A DNA stretch of 64,000 nucleotides from Glutamicibacter sp. MNS18 (GCF_026107515.2 NZ_JAPCHW010000008.1:93871-157870), one strand, 5' to 3'. Counted from the stretch's first letter, positions 26,901-35,674 are shown. The notes: generated by a model from the letters alone, not told the origin. Numbers and translations: made by a program.

Positions 26901-27800
26901 ATGACCGACTGGATCTACCCCTCCGGCAGCGCCACCGACGGCCCCTGGATGATCTCGCTGGGTGCCCACGATTCGGCATTGCCGGTTCCCGGATGGGAAC
27001 ACACCGGGCTCAAGGTCGCCCAGCTGGCACCGGCCGGCAGCGTGGAGTTGGCCGCCGCCGCCGAGGAACGCATTGTCATCCCGCTGACCGGGGATTCCTT
27101 CACCGTCACCCTGGACAGCGGCGAAGTCTTCGAGCTCACCGGGCGCCCCTCGGTGTTCCACGGTCCGGCCGATGTCCTCTACACCGGCATCAATACCGGC
27201 CTGAGGATCTCCTCCGCCACCGGCGGGCGGGTGGCCCTGGCCCTGGCCCCGGCGAAAGCCGGCTATCCGACGCGGCTGATCCGTGCCGAGCAGACGCCGG
27301 TGGAACTGCGCGGCGCAGGCAATTGCTCCCGCCAGGTGCACAACTTCGGCACGCCTGCGGCCCTGGAAGCCGACCGATTCATCGTCTGCGAGGTCATCAC
27401 CCCGGCAGGGAACTGGTCCTCCTACCCGCCGCACAAGCACGACGAGGAGAAGGACGGGGAAACCAGCCTCGAAGAGATCTACTACTTCGAAACCCAGCTG
27501 GCCCGCGACATGCCCGCCCCGGTGTCCACCGACCCGATCGGCTACGCCCGGGTCTACGCCTCGGATGAGCGCCCGATCGACGTGAACACCGAGGTCCGTA
27601 CCGGAGACGTGGTCCTGGTCCCCTATGGATGGCACGGCCCGGCCATGGCCGCCCCCGGCTACGACCTGTACTACCTCAACGTCATGGCGGGCCCGGGCCG
27701 GGTGCGCGAATGGCTGATCAGCGACGACCCGCACCACGGCTGGGTCCGCCAGACGTGGGACGAACAGCAACTGGACCCACGCCTGCCTTTCGGCGCCTGA
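26901..27800 (+). CDS. iolB: 5-deoxy-glucuronate isomerase
   Basis: This 299-residue cupin protein isomerises 5-deoxy-D-glucuronate to 2-deoxy-5-keto-D-gluconate, the step between IolD and IolC. Recognisable stretches include WEHTGLKVAQL, PPHKHDEEK and EEIYYFE with the metal-binding His/Glu cluster, and VLVPYGWHGPAMAAPGYDLY. The length fits IolB. It is co-transcribed with gntR and sits about 15 kb from iolC, whereas in most actinobacterial clusters it is inside the main operon. Confidence 0.93.
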   Translation: MTDWIYPSGSATDGPWMISLGAHDSALPVPGWEHTGLKVAQLAPAGSVELAAAAEERIVIPLTGDSFTVTLDSGEVFELTGRPSVFHGPADVLYTGINTGLRISSATGGRVALALAPAKAGYPTRLIRAEQTPVELRGAGNCSRQVHNFGTPAALEADRFIVCEVITPAGNWSSYPPHKHDEEKDGETSLEEIYYFETQLARDMPAPVSTDPIGYARVYASDERPIDVNTEVRTGDVVLVPYGWHGPAMAAPGYDLYYLNVMAGPGRVREWLISDDPHHGWVRQTWDEQQLDPRLPFGA

Positions 27801-27864
27801 TCCAGGCGGCGGGGCGGCGAAGTGGCGCTTTAGCGGCACCGACTCCGGTCAGCGGAAACGTAAC

Positions 27865-27911
27865 AACCCGTGGGGTGTCGTGATCCTGATGATCACAACA
27901 CACCACGGGTT
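27865..27911. terminator. Bidirectional terminator hairpin
   Basis: The 21-bp arms (27865-27885 and 27891-27911, two mismatches) with a 5-nt loop lie between the convergent iolB and hydroxypyruvate isomerase-like genes. Confidence 0.8.
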
Positions 27912-27934
27912 TCGCTGTTCCGGCCGGTACCTGC

Positions 27935-28720
27935 TCAAACGCCAGCCCACGGCGCGAAGGCCCTGCGGAATTCGGCCAGCGCCTGCTCATCCGAGCCGCT
28001 GGCGTAGGCTTCCATGCCCACAACCCCCTCGTACCCCGCCTCGTCCAGGGCCCGGGCGACCGCCTGGTAGTTGATCTCCCCGGTCCCCGGTTCGCAGCGC
28101 CCGGGCACATCGGCCACCTGCACCTCGCCGATGGAGTCCAGGCTGGTACGCACCAGCTCGACCAGGTTCCCCTCACCGATCTGCGCATGGTAGAGATCCA
28201 GCATCATCTTCACCCGCGGGTGGCCGACCGCTTCGACCAGGGCAAGGGTATCCTTGGCCCGGGCCAGCGGGATACCGGGATGGTCCACGATGGTGTTCAG
28301 GTTTTCCAGCAGGAAGCTCACCTGGTGCTTGTCGCCCAATTCCGCCAGCTGCTCCAGGGTACGCAGGGCGGTCAGCCACATGCCTCCGGTGCTGCGGTGC
28401 CGGGGCACGGCCGCCTGGCCGTCGATCAGCTGCGCCGGGTGCACCACCAGCCGCTCAATGCCCAGCCGGTGCGCGGTGGGGATCAGTTCGCGGGCCGTGC
28501 GCACCACCCGGTGGGCGTTGTCCGGATCGCACAGGCTGCCGTCGCTGTAGCCGGTCATCGAGCCGAAGCTGGCCCCGCTGCGCTCCAGCGCGCCCAGGTC
28601 CTTGGTGCTGCTGTCCCACAGTTCGATCTCGAACCCGGCCTCGTGCAGCCGTTCAACCCGCTCGATGAACGGCAGCGAGGTGAAGACCATTTCGGCGCAG
28701 ACCGCCAGGGTGCGGCTCAC
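27935..28720 (-). CDS. Hydroxypyruvate isomerase-like TIM barrel
   Basis: This 261-residue protein matches the Hyi branch of the AP-endonuclease-2 fold. It has LLENLNTIVDHPG, MMLDLYHAQIGEGNL, the VADVPGRCEPGTGEINY signature and GMEAYASG. The family interconverts small keto-aldoses such as hydroxypyruvate and tartronate semialdehyde, but members also act on sugar catabolites. Its GTG start overlaps the stop of the upstream dehydrogenase by 4 bp, so the two are coupled. A divergent LacI gene with two operators controls this pair. Confidence 0.85.
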   Translation of the reverse strand: MSRTLAVCAEMVFTSLPFIERVERLHEAGFEIELWDSSTKDLGALERSGASFGSMTGYSDGSLCDPDNAHRVVRTARELIPTAHRLGIERLVVHPAQLIDGQAAVPRHRSTGGMWLTALRTLEQLAELGDKHQVSFLLENLNTIVDHPGIPLARAKDTLALVEAVGHPRVKMMLDLYHAQIGEGNLVELVRTSLDSIGEVQVADVPGRCEPGTGEINYQAVARALDEAGYEGVVGMEAYASGSDEQALAEFRRAFAPWAGV

Positions 28721-29808
28721 TGCGCGACCGCCAGACGGGTGGCCGCATCCAGGCCGACCGGCAGGCCGGTTTCCGCGGATTCCAGGGCGGCCAAGGCCAC
28801 CCGCAGGGCCGCCCGGGCGTCCCGGCCGGTGGGCACCGGCAACCGGGCTTCGGCGCTGCCGGCGCGGATCCCGGCCAGCTTGCGCACGAAGACCACCAGC
28901 TGTTCGCGGTAGGCCTGGGCAAACAGCTCGATGTTCAGCCGCTCGGTGGGGGCGTGGCTACCGGCGGCATCGAACTGCGTGACGGTGCGCTGTACCGGGT
29001 GTCCGGCCTGCAGCATCCCTTCCGAGCCGAAGACCTCGCCGCGCACGTCGTAGCCGTAGGTGGCGCTGAAGTTCGCCTCGGCCACCCCGATGGCCCCGTT
29101 GGAATAGCGCAGTGTCACTACCGCGGTGTCCAGCAGGCCGTTTTCGCGGTGTTCCGGGGCGACCAGGGCATCGGCCATCACGTGCACCTCGGTGACCTGG
29201 GCGCCGGGGTTCAGCCAGTTCAGGGTGTCGAAATCGTGGATCAGTGTTTCGGTGAAGATCACGTGGCGGCGGATCGCCGCGGCATTGGGCAGTCCCCCGG
29301 CCACCGCAGGGTCGCGGGTCAGCGAACGAAGCAGCTGCACCTGGCCGATCCCACCGGAGTGCACGCGTTCCCCGGCCTCGGCGAAGTCGCGGGCGAAGCG
29401 GCGGTTGAAGCCGACCTGCAGCAGCACCCCGGCGGCCTGCACCGCGTCCAGCGCCGTATCCAGGTCGGCCAGCGAATGCGCGGCGGGCTTCTCGCAGAAG
29501 ATGTGCTTGCCCGCGCGGGCGGCCTGGGCGATCAGCCCGGCATGCAGGGCCGAAGGGGCCCCGATGATGACCGCGTCCACCCGCTCGTCCTCGAAGACAT
29601 CCTCGATCCGCTCGGTGGCGTTCGGGCAGCCCAACTCCGCAGCCAGCGCGGCGGCGCGGCCCTCGGCGGGGTCGGCCACCACATGCAACACGGCATCGGG
29701 CAGGTAGTCGGTGACGGTTCGGGCGTGGAAGGCGCCGATCCACCCGGTGCCGATCACCGCGAGGTGCAGGGGTTCGGGGCGGGTACCCGGGATGTTCTGA
29801 TAAGCCAT
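28717..29808 (-). CDS. Gfo/Idh/MocA oxidoreductase with Asp-to-Glu change at the active site
   Basis: This 363-residue enzyme has VIGTGWIGAFHARTV and the lysine motif CEKPAA (Lys107). At the usual Asp-x3-His pair it reads Glu187-TLI-His191 (FTETLIHDFDTL). The substitution keeps the charge but is uncommon in the IolG branch. Length and N-terminus are otherwise like inositol dehydrogenases. It is transcribed with the Hyi-like gene behind two LacI operators. The substrate may differ from myo-inositol. Confidence 0.85.
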   Translation of the reverse strand: MAYQNIPGTRPEPLHLAVIGTGWIGAFHARTVTDYLPDAVLHVVADPAEGRAAALAAELGCPNATERIEDVFEDERVDAVIIGAPSALHAGLIAQAARAGKHIFCEKPAAHSLADLDTALDAVQAAGVLLQVGFNRRFARDFAEAGERVHSGGIGQVQLLRSLTRDPAVAGGLPNAAAIRRHVIFTETLIHDFDTLNWLNPGAQVTEVHVMADALVAPEHRENGLLDTAVVTLRYSNGAIGVAEANFSATYGYDVRGEVFGSEGMLQAGHPVQRTVTQFDAAGSHAPTERLNIELFAQAYREQLVVFVRKLAGIRAGSAEARLPVPTGRDARAALRVALAALESAETGLPVGLDAATRLAVAQ

Positions 29809-29817
29809 GAGATTCTC

Positions 29818-29888
29818 CTAGAACGTTCTAAGTGGATGTACTGGGAAAATCATGGCACACTGGACTGCACATGTCTAGAACGTTCTAG
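29818..29888. promoter_or_regulatory. Twin LacI-type operators around the divergent promoter
   Basis: CTAGAACGTTCTA at 29818-29830 and CTAGAACGTTCTAG at 29875-29888 flank the 92-bp gap between the dehydrogenase and the LacI gene, with centres about 57 bp apart. They differ from the site at 18974 only by A/T instead of G/C beside the central CG. Looping or steric repression of both promoters is likely. Confidence 0.85.
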
Positions 29889-29900
29889 GAAAGTGTTTTC

Positions 29901-30953
29901 GTGACGGTTTCACCTCCCCCGCGCCCGGCCAAGCGGCCGACCCTGGCCGATGTCGCGCGCGCCTCCGGCGTCTCGGTGGCCCTGGCCTCGATCGTGATGC
30001 GTGGGGCCGAGGGGGCCAGCGAGACCTCGCGCCAGCGGGTCAAGGCCGCCGCCGCGCAGCTTGGCTACCGCCCGGACTCCCGGGCACGGTCGCTACGCAG
30101 CCACCGCAGCCGGACCATTGGCCTGGCCCTGGCGCTCGGTGAGCCGCTGCATGCGGAACTGGCCGATGCGCTCTATGCCGAAGCCGATGCCCGCGGCTAC
30201 CAGCTGCTGCTGGGCGCCACCGGGGCGCACCACAATGGGCAGCGGGCCATGGATACCCTGGTGGATGCCGGGGTCGAGGCGATCATCTCGATTTCCAGCT
30301 CGCTGTCTTCCGCACAGCTGGGGCAGATCACCACCCGGGTCCCGGTTCTCAGCCTGCTGCGCCGCTACCGGAACCATCGCTCGGTGCTCACCGATGAGGC
30401 CGCGGGCATTGAACAGCTGGTCACCCACCTGGTGGATGGTGGTCATCACCGGCTGTTGCATCTGGATGGTGGGCACGCTGTCGCGGCGGACCAGCGCCGC
30501 GTGGCCTTCGAACGGGCCGTCGCACAGGCCGGCGACGCGGTGAGTGGCCTGGTACTGCCCGCGGGCGCCGATGAATCCAGTGCCGCCACGGTGCTGGGCA
30601 CCTACCTGACGCAGACCGCTGCCGCCTCCCGGGCCACCGCGGTGCTGGCCTTCAACGACCGTGCCGCCCTCGGGGCGCGGCAGGCGATCATCGATTCCGG
30701 ATTGCACATACCCGGGGACATCGCGCTGACCGGATTCGACGACAGCGAGTTCGCCCGGTTGGCCCATGTGGATCTGACCAGCGTCCGGCAGGATGTGGCG
30801 GCGCTGGCCGCCTCGGCCATCGCCGGGGTCCTGGCGACCCTCGACCCGGATACCAAGGACGATACGTCGTTGGCGATATTCCACGCCCCGCACCTTGTGG
30901 TGCGCGGCAGCAGCCGGGAAAAGAAACCGCCCCACCGCGGAATCGATCCGTAG
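29901..30953 (+). CDS. LacI-family transcriptional regulator 3
   Basis: This 350-residue repressor has helix-turn-helix PTLADVARASGVSVALASIV and hinge YRPDSRARSLRSHRSRT. Effector-domain signatures include VLAFNDRAALGARQAI and DIALTGFDDSEFARL. It starts at a GTG. The twin palindromes at 29818-29888 lie directly upstream and mark it as autoregulated and as the repressor of the divergent dehydrogenase/Hyi pair. Its last codons overlap a terminator stem. Confidence 0.92.
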   Translation: MTVSPPPRPAKRPTLADVARASGVSVALASIVMRGAEGASETSRQRVKAAAAQLGYRPDSRARSLRSHRSRTIGLALALGEPLHAELADALYAEADARGYQLLLGATGAHHNGQRAMDTLVDAGVEAIISISSSLSSAQLGQITTRVPVLSLLRRYRNHRSVLTDEAAGIEQLVTHLVDGGHHRLLHLDGGHAVAADQRRVAFERAVAQAGDAVSGLVLPAGADESSAATVLGTYLTQTAAASRATAVLAFNDRAALGARQAIIDSGLHIPGDIALTGFDDSEFARLAHVDLTSVRQDVAALAASAIAGVLATLDPDTKDDTSLAIFHAPHLVVRGSSREKKPPHRGIDP

Positions 30954-30966
30954 CAGGGCGGTTTTC
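30923..30966. terminator. Terminator overlapping the lacI 3 stop codon
   Basis: AAACCGCCC (30924-30932) pairs with GGGCGGTTT (30956-30964), which ends in a short T run; the TAG of lacI 3 lies in the loop. Confidence 0.65.
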
Positions 30967-31001
30967 ACCGGTCTTCGCACAACAGTGGTGGAAGTCCGCG
31001 A

Positions 31002-32216
31002 TCAGGCGTTGACGGCGGCCCCTGCCGGAACCTGCACGGTGTCGCCGCCGGCCTGGGCCGAGTCGACCACCGCCTGCAGGATCTGCATATTACGCACGCC
31101 GTCGGCGAAGCTGGCGTTACGTGGCAGCGAGGCCTCGGCGTCGATCCCGGCCACCTCTTCGAGGAAGGCGCGCGCCTGGTAGGCGAAGGCCTCGTTCTGG
31201 CCGAAGCCGACCATCGGGGCGTCCATCGCCAGCCCACCGCGCAGGTAGGGGTGGTCCGGGCCCAGGATGATGCGGCGGTAGCCGTTGCTGCGGTCCGACT
31301 CCCCATGCAGGTACAGCGCGATCTCCGAGGGCTTGGACTGGTCGAAGACGGCCGAGCCGTTCTCGCAGAAGACCTCCACGATCAGGGCGTTGGCATGGCC
31401 GGCGGCCACCCTGGAGACCTGCAGGGAACCCACACCCTGGGCGAAGCGCACCGCGAAGGAGGCCACGTCGTCGTTTTCGACCGGTTCGTAGGTATCGGAG
31501 ACCGGGGCATGGTCATGGCCCAGCACCGCGCCCAACGGCAGCGGACGCTTGGTGATCACGGTATCAAGCACCCCGCCGGACACCGACTGGATGGGTCCAC
31601 AGAGGAATTCGGAGACATAGGTCAGGTGGCTGCCCACATCGGCCAGCGCGCCGGAACCGGCCCCGCCCTTGTACCGCCAGCTCATCGGGGCGTTCTGGTC
31701 GCAGCCGTAGTCGGTCCAGTAGCGGCCGGAGAAATGCAGTACCTTGCCCAGGGTGCCGTCCTGGATCAGCTGGCGGATGGCTGCCAGTCCTGGAGTGCGG
31801 TGGAAGGTGAAACCGATCCGCGCCAGGGTGCCCGAGGCCTCGGCCGCGGTGGCCGCATGGGCCATCGCGTTGGCATCCTCGATGGTGTCGGACAGCGGCT
31901 TTTCGCACAAGACGTGCTTTCCGGCGGCCAACAGGCCCTCAACCACCTCGCGGTGCATCGAGTTGGCAATCACCACCGAGACCACATCGATGTCATCGGC
32001 CGCGGCAATGGCCTGCCAGGTCGAGTCATGGCGTTCATATCCGAAGCGGTCGGCGGCAGCCTGGCCGAATTCGGCATTAACATCCCCAATCGAGACCAGC
32101 CGGATCTCCGGCAAGGTCGGGGAGTACAGCGTGGATGCGGTCCGGTAGGCCGCGGCATGGGCCTTGCCGGCCATTCCGGCGCCGATGACGGCTACGCCGA
32201 TTGATTCTTTCACCAT
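31002..32216 (-). CDS. Gfo/Idh/MocA oxidoreductase, long form (~404 aa)
   Basis: Motifs are VAVIGAGMAGKAHAAAYRTA, CEKPLSD and GSGALADVGSHLTYVSEF, carrying the lysine, Asp and His of the family. It shares LPLGAVLGH and GPDHPYL with the paralogue at 16792. It is the last gene of the leftward iol transcript, 41 bp after usp. A role in oxidising an inositol stereoisomer or related sugar brought in by the adjacent sugar porter is likely but unproven. Confidence 0.88.
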   Translation of the reverse strand: MVKESIGVAVIGAGMAGKAHAAAYRTASTLYSPTLPEIRLVSIGDVNAEFGQAAADRFGYERHDSTWQAIAAADDIDVVSVVIANSMHREVVEGLLAAGKHVLCEKPLSDTIEDANAMAHAATAAEASGTLARIGFTFHRTPGLAAIRQLIQDGTLGKVLHFSGRYWTDYGCDQNAPMSWRYKGGAGSGALADVGSHLTYVSEFLCGPIQSVSGGVLDTVITKRPLPLGAVLGHDHAPVSDTYEPVENDDVASFAVRFAQGVGSLQVSRVAAGHANALIVEVFCENGSAVFDQSKPSEIALYLHGESDRSNGYRRIILGPDHPYLRGGLAMDAPMVGFGQNEAFAYQARAFLEEVAGIDAEASLPRNASFADGVRNMQILQAVVDSAQAGGDTVQVPAGAAVNA

Positions 32217-32257
32217 GGGTCTCCTTGGATAATTCGGCCACCACCGGCGGCTTCACG

Positions 32258-32623
32258 TTATTCTGGTTGGTCCGGGCGCACGGAAAGTACCGGCACCGGG
32301 CTATTGAGCAGGATGCGTTGGCTCACGCTACCCAACAGGGCTTTGCCCATCGGGGACCGGCGACGCAGGCCGATCACCACGCGGGAAATCCTGGGGTCGT
32401 CGGCAATCTCATCAAGTAGTGCGTCCACCGGGTCCCTGTCACCACGGCCTTCGCGTTCGATCACGCGCCACTGGATACCGGCCGGGACATCGCTGGGATC
32501 CACCGGGGTCAGACCCAGGTTGAAGATCACCAGATCCTCATCCCGGGATCGGGCCTCGTCGATTCCGGCGTTCAGCGCCAGGGTGCCTTCCAGGCTCTCT
32601 GCTACTGCTGCGATGATGCTCAT
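32258..32623 (-). CDS. Universal stress protein (UspA-like), short
   Basis: This 121-residue single-domain protein starts with SIIAAVAES and ends with VVIGLRRRSPMGKALLGSVS and LNSPVPVLSVR, which resemble the nucleotide-binding glycine region and last strand of UspA proteins. It is shorter than the usual 140-150 residues. Its start overlaps the stop of the sugar porter by 4 bp, so it is coupled to it. The function in this operon is unknown. Confidence 0.8.
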   Translation of the reverse strand: MSIIAAVAESLEGTLALNAGIDEARSRDEDLVIFNLGLTPVDPSDVPAGIQWRVIEREGRGDRDPVDALLDEIADDPRISRVVIGLRRRSPMGKALLGSVSQRILLNSPVPVLSVRPDQPE

Positions 32624-34059
32624 TGTGCTGATCCCTTCACTTTTTCGATGAAGCCAGTCTGGAACTCCTCCTCAAACTGTTCCAGAGACTTGCCGCCGGT
32701 CTCGGGAAGCTCGCGGTGCAACACGATGATGGCCACCACACCGATGCCGAAGAAGATGAAGAAGGTGCCGGCAATGCCCAAGCCAGCGATCAGCGGCGGG
32801 AAGACGAAGGCCACCAGGGCGTTGGCCAGCCACAGGCAGGTCACCGCCACGCCGGTGGCGAAGGTGCGGATCTTCAGCGGGAACAGCTCGGAGAGGATCA
32901 GCCAGGACAGCGGGCCGATCGCACCCTGCATGGAGATCACGAAGCACAGCACGAAGACCAGGATCAGCCACATCTTCAAGTCCCCTTCGGGCAGCAGCTG
33001 CGCGGTCAGGGCGATGAGCAGGTGGAAGGTCGTGGTGAGTACAAACCCGGTGATGATCATCTTGCGCCGGGAGATCTTATTGATCAGGTAGATGCAGATC
33101 AGTACGCCGGAGACGGAGAACAGCCCGTTGAGGGTATTGAACACGATCGCTGCATCGGCGGAGAACCCGGCATTTTCCAGCAGCTGCGAGCCGTAGTACA
33201 TCACGGCGTTGATACCGGAGAACTGGGAGAAGACACCGACCAGGGCACCGATGATCACCAGCTTGCGCACCCAGGGCACGGCCAGGTCGGCCCAGCCGGC
33301 GGTCTGGGTCTTGTTTTCCTCCTCGGCCAGGTGCTCGACCTCAGCCATTTCGGCTGCGGCACGTTCCTTGTCACGCACCTGTTCGAGGACCACCAGGGCG
33401 TTCTTGTGTTGCCCTTGGGAGATCAGCCAGCGCGGGGATTCGGGCAGGAAGATCATGCCCACCAGCAGGGCGATGGCCGGCAGCACTGCCACAATCAGCA
33501 TGTAGCGCCAGATGAAGTCGTGGTGTCCCCAGATCTGGTAGAGGATCGCGTTGATCACGAATGCGGCGAACTGCCCGGACACGATCATCACCTCGTTGCG
33601 GGTGACCAGGGAGCCGCGAGTCTCCTGCGGGGAGATCTCGGCCAGATAGACCGGGACGATCGCCGAGGCACCACCGACGGCCAGACCGAGGATGAAACGG
33701 CCGACAGCCAGCGCCTCCCAGTTCGGGGCCAGCGAGCACAGCACGGTACCGACAATGAAGATGATCGCCAGGTACAAGATGGTCTTGCGCCGACCGATCG
33801 CATCGGCCAGCCGGCCGCCGAGCAGGGCTCCCACGGCAGCGCCCAGGATCAGGATACTGACCACAAACCCCTCGGTCGTGGCGTTGATCTGAAGTTCACG
33901 GCGCAGCGGCTCCAGCGCCCCGTTGATCACCCCGGTGTCATAGCCGAAGAGCAGCCCACCGAAGGTGGCGACATAGGCAATGATGCCCAACCGCCGCGAA
34001 TGTGGACCCTTGGTCAATGGGGGCAATGCATACACATTGCCCTTGGTACTTCCAGCCAC
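32620..34059 (-). CDS. Sugar-porter MFS transporter (inositol transporter candidate)
   Basis: This 479-residue, 12-helix proton symporter has the sugar-porter signatures GGLLFGYDTGVINGAL, GGRLADAIGRRKT, PESPRWLISQG and ELFPLKIRT. The start is the GTG at 34059 because AAAGGAG lies 6 bp upstream; the in-frame ATG at 34104 has no such site. It follows iolH and an SDR remnant in the inositol operon, resembling IolT-type transporters in position and family. Two palindromes just upstream suggest its own regulated promoter. Confidence 0.92.
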   Translation of the reverse strand: MAGSTKGNVYALPPLTKGPHSRRLGIIAYVATFGGLLFGYDTGVINGALEPLRRELQINATTEGFVVSILILGAAVGALLGGRLADAIGRRKTILYLAIIFIVGTVLCSLAPNWEALAVGRFILGLAVGGASAIVPVYLAEISPQETRGSLVTRNEVMIVSGQFAAFVINAILYQIWGHHDFIWRYMLIVAVLPAIALLVGMIFLPESPRWLISQGQHKNALVVLEQVRDKERAAAEMAEVEHLAEEENKTQTAGWADLAVPWVRKLVIIGALVGVFSQFSGINAVMYYGSQLLENAGFSADAAIVFNTLNGLFSVSGVLICIYLINKISRRKMIITGFVLTTTFHLLIALTAQLLPEGDLKMWLILVFVLCFVISMQGAIGPLSWLILSELFPLKIRTFATGVAVTCLWLANALVAFVFPPLIAGLGIAGTFFIFFGIGVVAIIVLHRELPETGGKSLEQFEEEFQTGFIEKVKGSAQ

Positions 34060-34114
34060 GCAGAACTCCTTTGTTGCCGGCCACCCTCCGGTGACCTCAA
34101 TCACAGGCTATTTG

Positions 34115-34160
34115 TAATGACATTACGTCATTAAGAGCTACGTGACAATGAATTGTCACG
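34115..34160. promoter_or_regulatory. Two palindromes upstream of the MFS gene
   Basis: TAATGACATTACGTCATTA (34115-34133) has 7-bp arms, and CGTGACAATGAATTGTCACG (34141-34160) has 9-bp arms; both are perfect. They are unlike each other and unlike the GntR and LacI sites of the window, so two additional factors may act here. Confidence 0.65.
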
Positions 34161-34219
34161 ACACAGTTGGGTAAATGTCACCGGATGTTCCCCGTGGGCA
34201 TTCGCCCGCACCGAAAGGC

Positions 34220-34660
34220 TAAATCATCACACCTTGTCAGCTGCTGGTTCCAGACCGAGCGAGAGGCCCCGCTGGCGGCGAACAGGCCTCCGCCAACGGG
34301 TAGTGCAACGCCCGTAATGTAAGACGCCTGCGCGCTGGACAGGAAGAGTACCGCCTGGGCCACATCCTCCGGTTCGGCGGCATTGCCCCTGACTCCTGCA
34401 CCCCGGGTCAAGGGCCATGGACTGGACCAGGGCGTTCACCCCGGCCTTGGTGGTGTTGTGCCGGCTTGTCGCCAATCGCCGCCCAGGCCCGCAATGGAGG
34501 ACACCGCGGTGAAGGTCCCCCGGCTGCCAATCAGCGGGAGCATGCATTCGCGGGCCAGGTGCATCACCCCGACCAGGTTCAGCGATCGCATCGTTTCCCA
34601 CGACTGCGGATCCAGTCCAGCGATCCGGCACCCGTGAGGGGCACAACCTGGTCCTGCATC
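34220..34660 (-). pseudogene. Short-chain dehydrogenase remnant
   Basis: Pieces of an SDR protein occur in three frames: DPQSWETMRSLNLVGVMHLA and GTFTAVSSIAGLGG, then TTKAGVNALVQSMALD, then AAEPEDVAQAVLFLSS and SYITGVALPVGGGLFA. The N-terminal cofactor motif is missing. At least two frameshifts separate the pieces. It lies inside the iol transcript between iolH and the MFS gene, so a functional SDR was once part of this operon. Confidence 0.75.
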
Positions 34661-34774
34661 CCGGGGTCGACCATGGCCTTCACGCCACACTCCATTTCCG
34701 TGACCGGGCATAGGTCGGCGGCGCCGGGAACACCTCATGTGCTCCCGGCGCCGCCGACTGGTTCCCGCATTGCG

Positions 34775-35665
34775 CTATGGCCGCGAACCGGCCTTGCTGA
34801 ACTTGTCAATGTACTCGTTCATCTTCTGCTGCTGGTAGCGGGCCACCTCATGGGCGCGCTCGTTTTCCGCGAAGACACAGGTGGCCATCACGGTTTCCTC
34901 GCGGTCCAGGAAGCCATTGGCGGCCAGGCCGCCGAAGAACTCATCCCAGTCCACATCCCCGTCGCCGATCTTCAGGTGCTGGTGCACACGCACCGCGTTG
35001 CCCGGCGGATTGGTGATGTAGCGCAGACCGTGCGAGGCATGGTGGTCCAGGGTATCGGCCACGTGGACCACCCGCAGCCGGTCACCCGCCGCCTGCATGA
35101 TTTCCAGCGGCTCGTCCTTCATGTGGAAGGTGTGGGCCGCCACGTAGGCAAAGCCCAGGTTCGGGGAGTTCACCCCGCGGATCATCCTCCACCCAGCCAG
35201 GCCTTCCTCCACGAAGTCATCCGGATGCGGGTCGATGGCCACGTGCACGCCCTCGCGCTCGATGACCGGCACCAGCTCGTCCATGGACCGGTAGAACGCC
35301 GCCTCGGATTCCTCGGACAGCTCGGGGCGCCCGGAGAATTCGGTGTTCATCTGGGTGATCCCCAGGTCCACGGTGATTTGGATGGCGCGCTTCCAATAGC
35401 GCACCGAGGCCTCGCGGATCAATGGGTCCGGCGAGGACCACTTGAGCACGGGCAGGACCGAGGCGATCTGCACCCCGTGCTTCCTGCACTCGGCCACCAG
35501 CCGGGACACCAGTTCGTCGTCGGCCTTCGGGTGGCCGAAGAACGGGATGAAATCCTTGTGCGGGGTAATCTGCAGGTAGTCGTAGCCCAGTTCACGGGCG
35601 AGTTTCGGAAACTCAAGCAGCGAATGGCTGTGATGGAACGGGGTGGGATCCAACGCGATCTTCAT
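34775..35665 (-). CDS. iolH: Myo-inositol catabolism TIM barrel IolH
   Basis: This 296-residue protein starts MKIALDPTPFHHSHSLLEFP and contains ITQMNTEFSGRPE, IDPHPDDFVEEGL, VAAHTFHM and VHQHLKIGDGDVDWDEFF. These are features of the actinobacterial IolH branch of the AP-endonuclease-2 fold. Its exact reaction is not established. It follows iolG by 9 bp in the iol operon. Confidence 0.8.
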   Translation of the reverse strand: MKIALDPTPFHHSHSLLEFPKLARELGYDYLQITPHKDFIPFFGHPKADDELVSRLVAECRKHGVQIASVLPVLKWSSPDPLIREASVRYWKRAIQITVDLGITQMNTEFSGRPELSEESEAAFYRSMDELVPVIEREGVHVAIDPHPDDFVEEGLAGWRMIRGVNSPNLGFAYVAAHTFHMKDEPLEIMQAAGDRLRVVHVADTLDHHASHGLRYITNPPGNAVRVHQHLKIGDGDVDWDEFFGGLAANGFLDREETVMATCVFAENERAHEVARYQQQKMNEYIDKFSKAGSRP

Positions 35666-35674
35666 GATGCCTCC

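Noticed and set aside
13789-32216. C-glycoside deglycosidase system
   Set aside because: Such systems pair a TIM barrel with a small partner subunit; no small adjacent partner gene was found beside any of the TIM barrels.
32716-34134. A 472-codon + strand frame opposite the sugar porter
   Set aside because: The translation is Gln/His/Asp-rich, as expected from the reverse complement of membrane-helix codons.
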